Assembly (NCBI RefSeq): GCF_023074075.1
Contig: NZ_JADPKT010000095.1
Coordinates: 106,216 to 170,215, forward strand
Source: Bradyrhizobium sp. 138
Lineage (GTDB): Bacteria; Pseudomonadota; Alphaproteobacteria; Rhizobiales; Xanthobacteraceae
DNA: 64,000 bases
Direction of reading: 5' to 3'
The notes beneath the pieces were generated by a model. It worked only from the letters and a program-made list of their open reading frames with translations, made no database searches and was not told the origin of the DNA. Shown one piece after another: positions 33,211 to 41,496 of this stretch (within the stretch, counting starts at the first letter, position 1; each line of letters begins with the position of its first letter). A program made the position numbers and the translations under genes.

Positions 33211-33995
33211 GAACCAAATTCGCCCGCAACGCGATGACACCGCGGCAGGGCGCGCAGGCGATCCGGCGCGCGCTCGCGGTGCTGCGCATTCTCGCCGCAG
33301 GCCGCGAGGCCGGTGTGCCATTGACCGAGGTCGTGCGCGCGACCGGCCTCACCCGTCCGACCGTGCATCGCATCGTGCACGTCCTGATCGAGGAAGGCAT
33401 TGTCGAGCGGAACGAGCGGAGCGGCCGCTACGCGATCGGCAACCAGGTGCCCGAGCTGGCGCTGGCGCGGCCGCGGCCGTCGCGGCTGCTGATTGCCGCC
33501 AACCCGTCGCTGCAACGTGCCTCCACCGAGATCGGCGACACATTGTTCCTGACGGTGCGGACCGGCAACGACACGCTGTGCGTCGATCGCAGGATCGGCG
33601 TCTATCCGATCCAGGTGCTGTCGATCGAGATCGGGGCGCGCCGGCCGCTCGGCGTCTCCAGCGCGGGCGTCGCGATCCTCGCCGCGATGCCGGCGCAGGA
33701 GGCGCGAAAGATCGTCGCGGCGAACGAGAAAAGGTTCGAGGCCTACCGGACCGACGTTGCCGCGGTGATGAGCCAGGTCACCGCGGCGCGGCGGCGCGGC
33801 TACAACATGAGAGAGATCGGCCTCGTGCAGGGCACGAAATCGATCTCGACCTGGATCAAGACCCCGGATGGACAGCCGGCTGCGGCGATCACCGTCTCCG
33901 CGATGCGAACGAGGCTCGGGCCAAGGCGCGAGCAGGAGGTTGCGGAGATTTTGCTGCGGGAGGCGGGGATCATCGAGCAGGCGATTGGGGGTTAG
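33204..33995 (+). CDS. IclR family transcriptional regulator
   Basis: 263 aa from ATG 33204; an alternative ATG 10 codons later (33234, MTPRQGAQAI) is equally credible because the first overlaps the palindromic operator. The winged helix spans AIRRALAVLRILAAGREAGVPLTEVVRATGLTRPTVHRIV, and the GAF-like effector domain follows (LFLTVRTGNDTLCVDRRIG, GARRPLGVSSAGVAILA). It most likely controls the divergent Bug/FAH/HpaH operon in response to its substrate or an intermediate. Confidence 0.92.
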   Translation: MDRTKFARNAMTPRQGAQAIRRALAVLRILAAGREAGVPLTEVVRATGLTRPTVHRIVHVLIEEGIVERNERSGRYAIGNQVPELALARPRPSRLLIAANPSLQRASTEIGDTLFLTVRTGNDTLCVDRRIGVYPIQVLSIEIGARRPLGVSSAGVAILAAMPAQEARKIVAANEKRFEAYRTDVAAVMSQVTAARRRGYNMREIGLVQGTKSISTWIKTPDGQPAAAITVSAMRTRLGPRREQEVAEILLREAGIIEQAIGG

Positions 33996-34036
33996 GTGGT
34001 GCGGGTAGATGTTGGGTGCACTCATGCTACCACGGC

Positions 34037-34119
34037 GTCATGGCCGGGCTTGTCCCGGCCATCCACGTCTTCCTCCGCGGCACAAAGAACGTGGATGCCG
34101 GGACAAGCCCGGGCATGAC
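34037..34119. repeat. Palindromic repeat family 6
   Basis: GTCATGGCCGGGCTTGTCCC...ATCCACGT pairs imperfectly with ACGTGGAT...GGGACAAGCCCGGGCATGAC, giving a long hairpin between the IclR and metY genes. I recall this sequence type as a common intergenic element in Bradyrhizobium. Confidence 0.75.
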
Positions 34120-34207
34120 GACCTCTTGCGGGGAGTCAATGGGCTGACTTCGCGCGCCATTTTATGGCACAACGCCCCATCCACCGACCGACCCAACGAG
34201 GCCACGC

Positions 34208-35503
34208 ATGCCCGCGCCGAAACCGCCTGCCTTCGAGACCCTGAGCCTGCATGCGGGCCAGCATCCGGATCCCGTGACCGGGGCCCGGGCGGTGCCGATC
34301 TACCAGACCACGTCCTATGTGTTCCAGGATTCCGATCACGCCGCTGCGCTGTTCAACCTGGAGCGCGCCGGCCACATCTATACGCGCATCTCCAATCCGA
34401 CCACGGGCGTGCTGGAGGAGCGGCTCGCGGCACTGGAGGGCGGCGTCGGCGCGATCTGCACCGCCAGCGGCATGGCCGCGCTGCATCTGGCCATCGCAAC
34501 GCTGCTGAGCGCCGGCGACCACATCGTGGCGTCGAGCTCGCTCTATGGCGGCACCATCAATCTGCTGGCACACACGCTGCCACGCTTCGGCATCACCACC
34601 ACGTTTGTGAAACCGCGCGATCTCGACGCGTTCCGCAGCGCCATCAAGCCGAACACAAAACTCGTGATCGGCGAGACCATCGGCAATCCCGGGCTGGAGG
34701 TGCTCGACATCCCGAAAGTCGCGCAGATCGCGCATGACGCAAAGATTCCGCTGCTGATCGACAACACCTTTGCCACGCCCTATCTCAGCCGTCCCATCGA
34801 GCTTGGCGCCGACATCGTCATGCATTCGGCGACCAAATGGATCGGCGGCCACGGCATCGCGATCGGTGGCGCCATCGTCGATGGCGGCCGCTTCGACTGG
34901 CGCGCGTCTGGCAAGTTCGCCGTACTGACCGAGCCCTATGGCGGCTATCACGGCATCGTCTTCGACGAGCAGTTCGGCACGGCCGCCTTCATCATGCGCG
35001 CGCGCACCGAAGGCCTGCGCGATTTCGGTGCCTGCCTGTCGCCGACCAACGCGTTCCAGCTGCTGCAGGGCGTCGAGACGCTGGGCGTGCGCATGGACCG
35101 GCATATGCAAAACACGCACCTCGTGCTGGAAGCACTGAAGTCCAACAAGGCCGTCGACTGGGTGCTGCATCCCTCGCTGGAGACGCACACGGATTATCAG
35201 CTCGCCAAGCAGCTCCTGCCGCGTGGCGCCGGCTCGATCATCTCCTTCGGCATCAAGGGCGGGCGGCCCGCGGGCCGCAAGTTCATCGAATCCCTGCGCA
35301 TGATCAGCCATCTCGCCAATGTCGGCGACGCCAAGACGCTGGTGATCCACCCGGCCTCGACCACGCATCAGCAGATGGACGCCGAGCAGCTCAAGGCCGC
35401 CGGGATCGGCGAGGAACTGGTGCGGCTGTCGGTCGGCATCGAGACCGCAAGCGACATCATCGACGATCTCGCCCAAGCGCTGCGCATCTCGCAAAAGGTG
35501 TGA
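34208..35503 (+). CDS. metY: O-acetylhomoserine sulfhydrylase (MetY-like)
   Basis: A 431-aa PLP enzyme of the Cys/Met-metabolism family, longer than cystathionine synthases and of MetY size. TLSLHAGQHPDPVTGARAVP, YTRISNPTTGVLEERLAALE, and the PLP lysine K210 in HSATKWIGGHG are diagnostic. It makes homocysteine from O-acetylhomoserine and sulfide (or methionine from methanethiol). The next hydrolase gene begins 4 bases after its stop, so the two are co-translated. No SAM riboswitch is evident upstream. Confidence 0.93.
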   Translation: MPAPKPPAFETLSLHAGQHPDPVTGARAVPIYQTTSYVFQDSDHAAALFNLERAGHIYTRISNPTTGVLEERLAALEGGVGAICTASGMAALHLAIATLLSAGDHIVASSSLYGGTINLLAHTLPRFGITTTFVKPRDLDAFRSAIKPNTKLVIGETIGNPGLEVLDIPKVAQIAHDAKIPLLIDNTFATPYLSRPIELGADIVMHSATKWIGGHGIAIGGAIVDGGRFDWRASGKFAVLTEPYGGYHGIVFDEQFGTAAFIMRARTEGLRDFGACLSPTNAFQLLQGVETLGVRMDRHMQNTHLVLEALKSNKAVDWVLHPSLETHTDYQLAKQLLPRGAGSIISFGIKGGRPAGRKFIESLRMISHLANVGDAKTLVIHPASTTHQQMDAEQLKAAGIGEELVRLSVGIETASDIIDDLAQALRISQKV

Positions 35504-35507
35504 CACC

Positions 35508-36290
35508 ATGAAGCTCTCCGTCAACGGCGCTGACGTATTTGTCGCAACCGGCGGCCGCGATTTCGACAAATCCCTGCCCGCAGTCGCCTTCATCCATGGC
35601 GCCGGATTCGACCATTCGACCTGGGCGCTGCATACGCGCTGGTTCGCTCATCACGGCTTTGCCGTGCTGGCGCCTGATCTGCCCGGTCACGGCCGCTCGG
35701 GCGGGCCTTCGCTCGGCAGCATTGCCGAGATGGCCGACTGGACCGCGGCGCTGCTCGATGCGGCGGGAGCTGCGAAGGCGCATCTGATCGGCCATTCCAT
35801 GGGATCGCTGATCTCGCTGGAGACGGCGGCACGTCATCCCGACAAGGTCTCCGCCCTGAGCCTGATCGGCACCGCCGCGACCATGACGGTCGGCCCGGAT
35901 TTGCTGAAGGCCGCCGAGGCCAATTCGCAGGACGCCAACGACATGGTGTCGATCTGGGGCCTCGGCTTCAACGCCGAGCTCGGCGGCAGCCTCGCGCCGG
36001 GCTTGTGGATGCATGGCGGCGCGCAGGCGGTGCTCAGGGCCTGCGAACCCGGCGTGCTGTTCAGGGATCTGTCCGCCTGCAATGCCTATGCAAATGCACT
36101 TGCCGCCGCCGCGAGCGTCAAGGTGCCGACAACGCTGATCCTCGGCGAGCGGGACATGATGACGCCGGCGAAAGCCGGCAAAGCACTGGCGGCGGCAATC
36201 CCGCATGCAAAGACCGTCGTGGTGCCCGGCGCCGGTCACATGGTCATGGCCGAGCGGCCCGACGAACTGCTGGCGGCCTTGCGGAACTGA
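35508..36290 (+). CDS. Alpha/beta hydrolase
   Basis: 260 aa. FIHGAGFDHSTWALHTRWFAHHG, VLAPDLPGHGRS and the nucleophile elbow GHSMGS (serine near 92) with GERDMMTP and AGHMVMAE complete a serine catalytic triad. The gene lies 4 bases behind metY and must be in the same operon. A metabolic link to homoserine esters or thiol esters is possible but is inference only. Confidence 0.9.
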   Translation: MKLSVNGADVFVATGGRDFDKSLPAVAFIHGAGFDHSTWALHTRWFAHHGFAVLAPDLPGHGRSGGPSLGSIAEMADWTAALLDAAGAAKAHLIGHSMGSLISLETAARHPDKVSALSLIGTAATMTVGPDLLKAAEANSQDANDMVSIWGLGFNAELGGSLAPGLWMHGGAQAVLRACEPGVLFRDLSACNAYANALAAAASVKVPTTLILGERDMMTPAKAGKALAAAIPHAKTVVVPGAGHMVMAERPDELLAALRN

Positions 36291-36361
36291 AAAAAGGATC
36301 AATCGTCCGCGTCATGCGTTGCGGTCAGATATCCCTGTGATTCCAAAAGGGAACTCGACCC

Positions 36362-36865
36362 ATGCCAAGACAAGAGATCATTCGCAAAGCGAAGCAGGAC
36401 AAGCGCGCCGGCAAATCGGCAAGCACGCAGGCCGGCGAATTCGTCAAGGACGAGATCGACAGGATCCGCAAAGGCAAGCACGGCGCACGCTCGACGAAGC
36501 AGGCCATCGCCATCGGCCTGTCCGAAGCGCGCCGCGCCGGCGTCGACCTGCCGCCACCGCGCAAGGGACGCACCAAGAAAGCGACGCGCCGAAGCGCCAA
36601 ATATGCCTATGAGGTCGGCCAGGGCAAGCGCACCGCGAAGCGCCGCCCGAAGGTGTCGCGCGCCGTCGAAGGCGTGTTGAAGAAGGAGCCGCGCTCGACC
36701 GCATCGCGCAGCGCGCTGTCGAAGCAGGGCAAGCGTGCTGCGAGCCAGCGAAGCGCCGCGTCGCGCTCGGCCGCCGCGCGAAAGGCGAGCCACACCAAGG
36801 GTGCCAAGGTCCGCTCCACTGCGGCAAAGAAGGCAGCGCGCACCAGGGCGCGGCGCCGAAGCTGA
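36362..36865 (+). CDS. DUF6496 family basic protein
   Basis: 167 aa. The N-terminal half with GKHGARSTKQAIAIGLSEARRAGVDLP is the conserved DUF6496 motif; the C-terminal half is a lysine/arginine/serine/alanine-rich tail resembling histone H1, suggesting DNA or RNA binding. No enzymatic motif is seen. Its stop is adjacent to that of the convergent small gene at 36866. Confidence 0.8.
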   Translation: MPRQEIIRKAKQDKRAGKSASTQAGEFVKDEIDRIRKGKHGARSTKQAIAIGLSEARRAGVDLPPPRKGRTKKATRRSAKYAYEVGQGKRTAKRRPKVSRAVEGVLKKEPRSTASRSALSKQGKRAASQRSAASRSAAARKASHTKGAKVRSTAAKKAARTRARRRS

Positions 36866-37069
36866 TCAGCTCAAACGACGGCCCCGCTCGGCGAACACCG
36901 CGCGGGCCGCACGCTCGGCTTCGCGCGCCGAGCGAAACTGGCGGCCTTCGAGACGGTCGAACAGCCGCTCGGAGGAGAAAAAGCGGAAACCGCGCGCATC
37001 TTTCGTGACGATGCCGGCGGCGCGATCGTGGATCTCGATGATGTAGGCGTTCGACCGGGTCTGGGACAT
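36866..37069 (-). CDS. Small conserved hypothetical protein behind a poly-Cys leader
   Basis: 67 aa: MSQTRSNAYIIEIHDRAAGIVT, then FRFFSSERLFDRLEG and an alanine/arginine-rich helix. It looks like a compact alpha-beta protein, family unknown to me. The interest lies upstream: a 20-codon reading frame ending in four cysteine codons stops about 70 bases before this ATG, so its expression may respond to cysteine supply. Confidence 0.6.
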   Translation of the reverse strand: MSQTRSNAYIIEIHDRAAGIVTKDARGFRFFSSERLFDRLEGRQFRSAREAERAARAVFAERGRRLS

Positions 37070-37140
37070 GGCTGCTCGTTCGCCGATGGCTCGGCGTTCC
37101 TGTTCGGGGATTCCTGGTGCTGGGAGTTGCTAGGAGGCGG

Positions 37141-37203
37141 TCAGCAACAACAACAGGCGCCCGTGGCCGCCGAGACACAGCGCCGCATCATGCACACATG
37201 CAT
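37141..37203 (-). CDS. Poly-cysteine leader peptide
   Basis: A 20-codon reading frame, MHVCMMRRCVSAATGACCCC, ending TGT TGT TGT TGC TGA. Six of 20 residues are cysteine, four consecutive at the very end. This is the form expected of a ribosome-stalling attenuation leader that senses charged tRNA-Cys. A CCTCCT sequence, capable of pairing with a Shine-Dalgarno element, follows the stop directly. The only gene downstream on this strand is the 67-aa protein at 36866. Confidence 0.6.
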   Translation of the reverse strand: MHVCMMRRCVSAATGACCCC

Positions 37204-37424
37204 GTCGTTCTGATTGCGCTGGTGATCGGTTCTCATATCGCGGCTTGAGCTCGAGGAGCAGTCTCAACGCTCCGAATATCGAGCGATTAGCGCGTTCGGT
37301 CAATGAAATGGCCATCCATATTTGACGTGAGCGCGCTGGCGCTCTTCTCTCGCGGCAAGCACCGGCAGACGGTTTCATCTCGCGCGGCCACGGTTCATCG
37401 GCTGCAACGATATGCCGGGCTCTT

Positions 37425-37515
37425 GTAGAGTGGGCAAAGCGAAGCGTGCCCACGATCTTTCGCGATGTTGGGCAGGTGGTGGGCACGGCGCAAAGCGCGC
37501 CTTTGCCCACCCTAC
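37425..37515. repeat. Palindromic repeat family 1, copy 3
   Basis: GTAGAGTGGGC...GTGCCCAC and GTGGGCAC...CCCACCCTAC arms in the same orientation as copies 1 and 2. The remaining gap bases between 37204 and 37584 hold no gene that I can support. Confidence 0.85.
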
Positions 37516-37584
37516 GCTTTTGAACGCGCGGAAAGAGAGTCGCTCACCCGTCTCACCGCCATCGGGCAAGGGAAGAACGTTCGA

Positions 37585-38196
37585 TCACCACATCGTCGCA
37601 GCAGCGCGCTCCGGCCACGCGCGGTCATACTCCGCGCCGCCGACTTTATTCTCGCTCATCTCGGCGAGGATCTGGCCGGGCGTCGGCAGGGTCTTCGGGT
37701 CGACGCGCTTGTCGGGATTCCAGAGATCGGAGCGCACGATGGCGCGGGCGCACTGGAAGTAGATCTCGTCGACCTTCATCACCATGACGCTGCGCGGTGC
37801 CTTGCCATCGACCTTGAACGAGGCCAGCAGATCCGGATCGACCGAGAGATGGGCGCGGCCGTTGGCGCGGACCGCGTTGCCGGAGCCGGGGATCAGGAAC
37901 ATCAGCGACACCCTGGGATCGCGCACGATGTTGCGCAAGGAATCGACACGGTTGTTGCCGCGGCGGTCCGGCAGCATCAGCGTCTTGGGATCATGGATGC
38001 GGACGAAGCCGGGCAGATCGCCGCGCGGCGAGCAATCGATCCCCTCCGGCCCGATGGTGGCGAGCGCCGCGAACGGCGCTTTCTCGATATAGATGCGGTA
38101 GAGCGGCGTGACATGGTCGGCGACTTTCACGGTCGAGGCGTCATTGGTGACGCCATAGATGGCCTCCAGCTGTTCGACCGTTTCGATCACCGACAT
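37585..38196 (-). CDS. Pyridoxamine-5'-phosphate-oxidase-family flavoprotein
   Basis: A 203-aa split-barrel protein: FAALATIGPEGIDCSPRGDLPGFVRIHD, LMLPDRRGNNRVDSLRNIVRDPRVSLMFLIPG and the C-terminal MSENKVGGAEYDRAWPERAA are characteristic of the MSMEG_1061-like FMN- or F420-type group. It starts 22 bases behind phnN on the same strand and is probably the last gene of the phn operon, though no role in phosphonate use is established. Confidence 0.85.
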   Translation of the reverse strand: MSVIETVEQLEAIYGVTNDASTVKVADHVTPLYRIYIEKAPFAALATIGPEGIDCSPRGDLPGFVRIHDPKTLMLPDRRGNNRVDSLRNIVRDPRVSLMFLIPGSGNAVRANGRAHLSVDPDLLASFKVDGKAPRSVMVMKVDEIYFQCARAIVRSDLWNPDKRVDPKTLPTPGQILAEMSENKVGGAEYDRAWPERAAATMW

Positions 38197-38218
38197 TCCG
38201 TTCTCCTTGCTGTACCGG

Positions 38219-38815
38219 CTATTCCTGCCAGCCCTGGTTCCGGATCACACGCAGGAGCTGGCGGCCATGATCCTCCGCGCTGCCGGCATTGAGGATGGTG
38301 ACATCGGCATGCGCCGAGGCGTCGTCGACGCTGCGGGTCAGGCGTTCGGCGATGTTGCCGTCGCTGTGCCGCGCGCGCGCGGCAAGCCGCACGGCCAATA
38401 CCTCCGGCGGCGCCGTGACCGCGACCACCACGACATTGGCATAGGCCAGGCGCAGCGCGCCGATCACCGTGCGCGAGACGTTGGCGACGACCGTACGCCC
38501 GGCGCGAATATCGTCGTTGATGCCGGCCGGCAAGGCGTAGGAGTGCCCATGCGCCTCCCAATGCACGGCGAAGTCGCCGTGCTCGCGCGCATTGCGGAAT
38601 TCGTCTGGCGTCACCGCGATGTTGTCCTCATCGGCGGAGGATTCGCGCGTCACGACACGGCGCGGAAAGACAACGCTGGGGTCATCGACGCACGCCGCCC
38701 GCGCCAGTCGCAGCAGCGTGTCCTTGCCGGCGCCGCTGGGACCGACCACGAGCACGAGCCGCCCGGGACCGATCCCGCCTGCGTTGCTCTGTGCCGTGGT
38801 CACGGTCTCACTCAT
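38219..38815 (-). CDS. phnN: Ribose 1,5-bisphosphate phosphokinase PhnN
   Basis: A 198-aa P-loop kinase of the guanylate-kinase fold. GPSGAGKDTLL (Walker A, around residue 26) and RRVVTRESSADEDN match PhnN. It phosphorylates ribose 1,5-bisphosphate to PRPP at the end of the C-P lyase pathway. Its start overlaps the phnM stop by 4 bases. Confidence 0.93.
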   Translation of the reverse strand: MSETVTTAQSNAGGIGPGRLVLVVGPSGAGKDTLLRLARAACVDDPSVVFPRRVVTRESSADEDNIAVTPDEFRNAREHGDFAVHWEAHGHSYALPAGINDDIRAGRTVVANVSRTVIGALRLAYANVVVVAVTAPPEVLAVRLAARARHSDGNIAERLTRSVDDASAHADVTILNAGSAEDHGRQLLRVIRNQGWQE

Positions 38816-39966
38816 GCGACGCGGCTTCCTTCGCGCCAGACGCTGCGGACGACGGGAACGTGGCCTGCGACATGCACGCGAATGAGGTCGGCGCGCTTGC
38901 CGATCGCGACCTCGCCGCGGTCGGTGAGGCCAACCGCCTCGGCTGGCGCCTTCGTCACCGTGCGGATCGCGGCGGGAAGGCTGATGGCCGGCACGTGCTC
39001 AGGCAGCTGCAGCGCGCCCATCAAGAGGCTCGACGGGATGTAATCCGACGACAGGATGTCGAGCAGGCCTTCGCGCGCGAGATCGACCGCGGCGATGTTG
39101 CCGGAATGCGAGCCGCCGCGCACGACATTGGGCGCACCCATCAGGATGTCGATGCCGGCCCCATGCAAGCCGCGCGCGGCTTCCAGCGTGGTCGGGAATT
39201 CCGCCACGGCGACGCCGTCGCGCACGGCGTCCGCGACGTTCTCCTCGGTGGTATCGTCATGGCTGGCGAGCGGGATCTTGTACTGCTGCGCCAGCGTCAC
39301 GATCTCGCGCATGTTGGTCGCGGCATAGAGCCTCTGGTACTCAAAACGCTTGGCGAACAGCTCGTCGAGCTCGGCATCGGTCTTGCCGCCGCCCTTGCCG
39401 CGGTAATAATCGCGCAGCTTGACCTCGTCGCGGAACTGGCGCTGGCCGGGCGTGTGATCCATCAGCGACATCAGCTTGACGTCGGGACGGTCGATCAGCT
39501 CCTTGGCTTCCTCGACCACGCTCGGCATCGGGATCTCGCAGCGCAGGTGCAGGAAGTGGTCGGCACGCAGCAGGCTGGCCTCGCGCGCGGTCGTGATCGC
39601 GGCGGCGAGCGTGCCGGCACGGCCATCGACTTCCTCGGCGCCGTCCTCGCGCCAGACCCGGAGCGAATCGAACACGGTGGTGATGCCCGAGGTGGCGAGC
39701 TGACCGTCATAGGAGACGACGGCGGCGACCGGATTCCAGAACACTTTTGGCCGCGGCACGTAATGGGCTTCGAGATGGTCGGTGTGGAGCTCGATCAGGC
39801 CCGGCATGATCAGGTCGCCGCCGGCATTCTCCGCGCCCGCAGGCGCCCGGCCGTCGCCGATCTCGGCGATGCGTCCGTTGCTAAGAGCCAGCCAGCCCTG
39901 CTCGATCACCCGGTCGGCCAGCACGATCCTGGCATTGGCGATCACGATGTCTTTCGGGGCGTTCAT
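38812..39966 (-). CDS. phnM: PhnM: ribose 1-methylphosphonate 5-triphosphate diphosphatase
   Basis: A 384-aa amidohydrolase-superfamily enzyme that removes pyrophosphate from the C-P lyase substrate. MPGLIELHTDHLEAHYVPRP holds the first metal histidines; SHDDTTEENV and SDYIPSSLL hold later ligands. ATG 39966 is preferred to the ATG two codons earlier because GAAGGAC then has normal spacing. A second PhnM-type gene lies at 49987. Confidence 0.95.
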   Translation of the reverse strand: MNAPKDIVIANARIVLADRVIEQGWLALSNGRIAEIGDGRAPAGAENAGGDLIMPGLIELHTDHLEAHYVPRPKVFWNPVAAVVSYDGQLATSGITTVFDSLRVWREDGAEEVDGRAGTLAAAITTAREASLLRADHFLHLRCEIPMPSVVEEAKELIDRPDVKLMSLMDHTPGQRQFRDEVKLRDYYRGKGGGKTDAELDELFAKRFEYQRLYAATNMREIVTLAQQYKIPLASHDDTTEENVADAVRDGVAVAEFPTTLEAARGLHGAGIDILMGAPNVVRGGSHSGNIAAVDLAREGLLDILSSDYIPSSLLMGALQLPEHVPAISLPAAIRTVTKAPAEAVGLTDRGEVAIGKRADLIRVHVAGHVPVVRSVWREGSRVA

Positions 39967-39977
39967 GTCCATGTCCT

Positions 39978-40688
39978 TCAGGCGGCGGCGGCAAAGCTGG
40001 TGACGTCGACGATACGGTCGGCAATCAGATGACGGATTTCGTCGTCATGGACAATGGCGACCATGGCGACGCCCTGGCGCTTCTTTTCAGCGACCAGCTC
40101 GACCACCACAGCGCGGTTGGCGGCATCGAGCGAGGCGGTCGGCTCGTCCAGCAGCAGGATCGGCAGATCCGAGATGAAACCGCGCGCGATGTTGACGCGC
40201 TGCTGCTCGCCGCCGGAGAAGGTCGCGGGCGGAAGCCGCCAGAGCCGCTCGGGGATGTTGAGGCGGTGCAGCAACTCGCCGGCGCGGGCCTGCGCGTCAG
40301 CGCGGGCCATGCCGTTCGCGATCAGCGGTTCGGCGACGACGTCGATGGTGGCAACCCGCGGCACCGCCCGCAGGAACTGGCTGACATAGCCGATGGTGGA
40401 ACGGCGGACGTTGAGCACCTGGCGCGGCTCGGCGCTGGCGAGATCGATCAGCGCGCCGCGATGGCGAATGCCGATGCGGCCGGAGTCGCAGCGGTAATTG
40501 CCGAAGATCATTTTCAGGATCGACGATTTTCCGGCGCCCGATGGCCCCGACAGCACGACGCATTCGCCGGGATTGACCTGGAAGGTCACGCCGCTGACGA
40601 CGGGCAATTCGATGCCGCCCTGCAGGTGCATCGTAAAAGTCTTCCTGGCGTCGGCGATATCGATCATGGCGGTCATTGCAATGCTCAT
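39978..40688 (-). CDS. phnL: C-P lyase system ATP-binding protein PhnL
   Basis: A 236-aa ABC-type ATPase subunit without membrane partner. Walker A GPSGAGKSS, signature FSGGEQQRVNIARG and Walker B ILLLDEPTAS are intact. PhnL associates with the C-P lyase core complex rather than with a transporter. It lies 10 bases behind phnK. Confidence 0.95.
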   Translation of the reverse strand: MSIAMTAMIDIADARKTFTMHLQGGIELPVVSGVTFQVNPGECVVLSGPSGAGKSSILKMIFGNYRCDSGRIGIRHRGALIDLASAEPRQVLNVRRSTIGYVSQFLRAVPRVATIDVVAEPLIANGMARADAQARAGELLHRLNIPERLWRLPPATFSGGEQQRVNIARGFISDLPILLLDEPTASLDAANRAVVVELVAEKKRQGVAMVAIVHDDEIRHLIADRIVDVTSFAAAA

Positions 40689-40698
40689 GGTGTAAAGT

Positions 40699-41496
40699 TC
40701 ATGGCGGCAGAATCGAGGAGACGAGGAGTTGCGTATAGGGCTCGCGGGGATCGTCGAGCACCTGATCGGTGAGACCGGTCTCGATGACGCGGCCGCCCTT
40801 CATCACCATCACGCGGTGTGACAACAGCCGCGCCACCGCGAGATCGTGGGTGACGATGATGACGGCGAGATGCAGCTCGGCGACGAGGCTGCGCAGGAGG
40901 TCGAGCAGGCGGGCCTGCACCGAGACGTCGAGGCCGCCGGTCGGCTCGTCCATGAACACCAGCCGCGGCTCGGTGACGAGGTTGCGGGCGATCTGCAGCC
41001 GCTGACGCATGCCGCCGGAATAGGTGCGCGGCGCATCGTCGATGCGGGCGACGTCGATCTCGACGCGCGTGAGCCAGTCTGACGCAGTGTCGCGGATGCG
41101 GCCGTAGTGATTCCACCCCACCGCCATCAGCCGCTCGCCGACATTGGCGCCGGCCGAGACCGCCATGCGCAGCCCTTGCGCGGGATCCTGGTGCACGAAA
41201 CCCCAATCGGTGCGGAACAGGAAGCGCCGCTCGGCTTCGCCGAGCGTGGCGAGATCGCGAGCGACACCGTCGCGCATCCGATAGGACACATGACCACCGC
41301 TGGCCGCCAGCTGGCCCGACAGGAGCTGCAGCAGCGTCGACTTGCCCGAACCTGATTCGCCGACGATCGCCAGCACCTCGCCGGGATAGAGCGAGAACGA
41401 CACGTCTCGGCACGCGGCGATGCGGCCGAAGGATTTGCTCAGAGATGTCGCGACCAGCAGCGGCTGGTCGTTCTCAAGCGCGGCTTGATCAACCAT
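40699..41496 (-). CDS. phnK: C-P lyase system ATP-binding protein PhnK
   Basis: A 265-aa ABC ATPase: Walker A GESGSGKST, signature YSGGMRQRLQIARN, Walker B LVFMDEPTGG. It resembles oligopeptide-importer ATPases, as PhnK proteins do, and docks on the PhnJ face of the C-P lyase complex. The start at 41496 (MVDQAAL) overlaps the end of phnJ by 8 bases. Confidence 0.95.
   Translation of the reverse strand: MVDQAALENDQPLLVATSLSKSFGRIAACRDVSFSLYPGEVLAIVGESGSGKSTLLQLLSGQLAASGGHVSYRMRDGVARDLATLGEAERRFLFRTDWGFVHQDPAQGLRMAVSAGANVGERLMAVGWNHYGRIRDTASDWLTRVEIDVARIDDAPRTYSGGMRQRLQIARNLVTEPRLVFMDEPTGGLDVSVQARLLDLLRSLVAELHLAVIIVTHDLAVARLLSHRVMVMKGGRVIETGLTDQVLDDPREPYTQLLVSSILPP

Noticed and set aside
34120..34207. 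SAM-II riboswitch upstream of metY
   Set aside because: The gap is short, is mostly flanked by a palindromic repeat, and lacks the conserved SAM-II core sequences.
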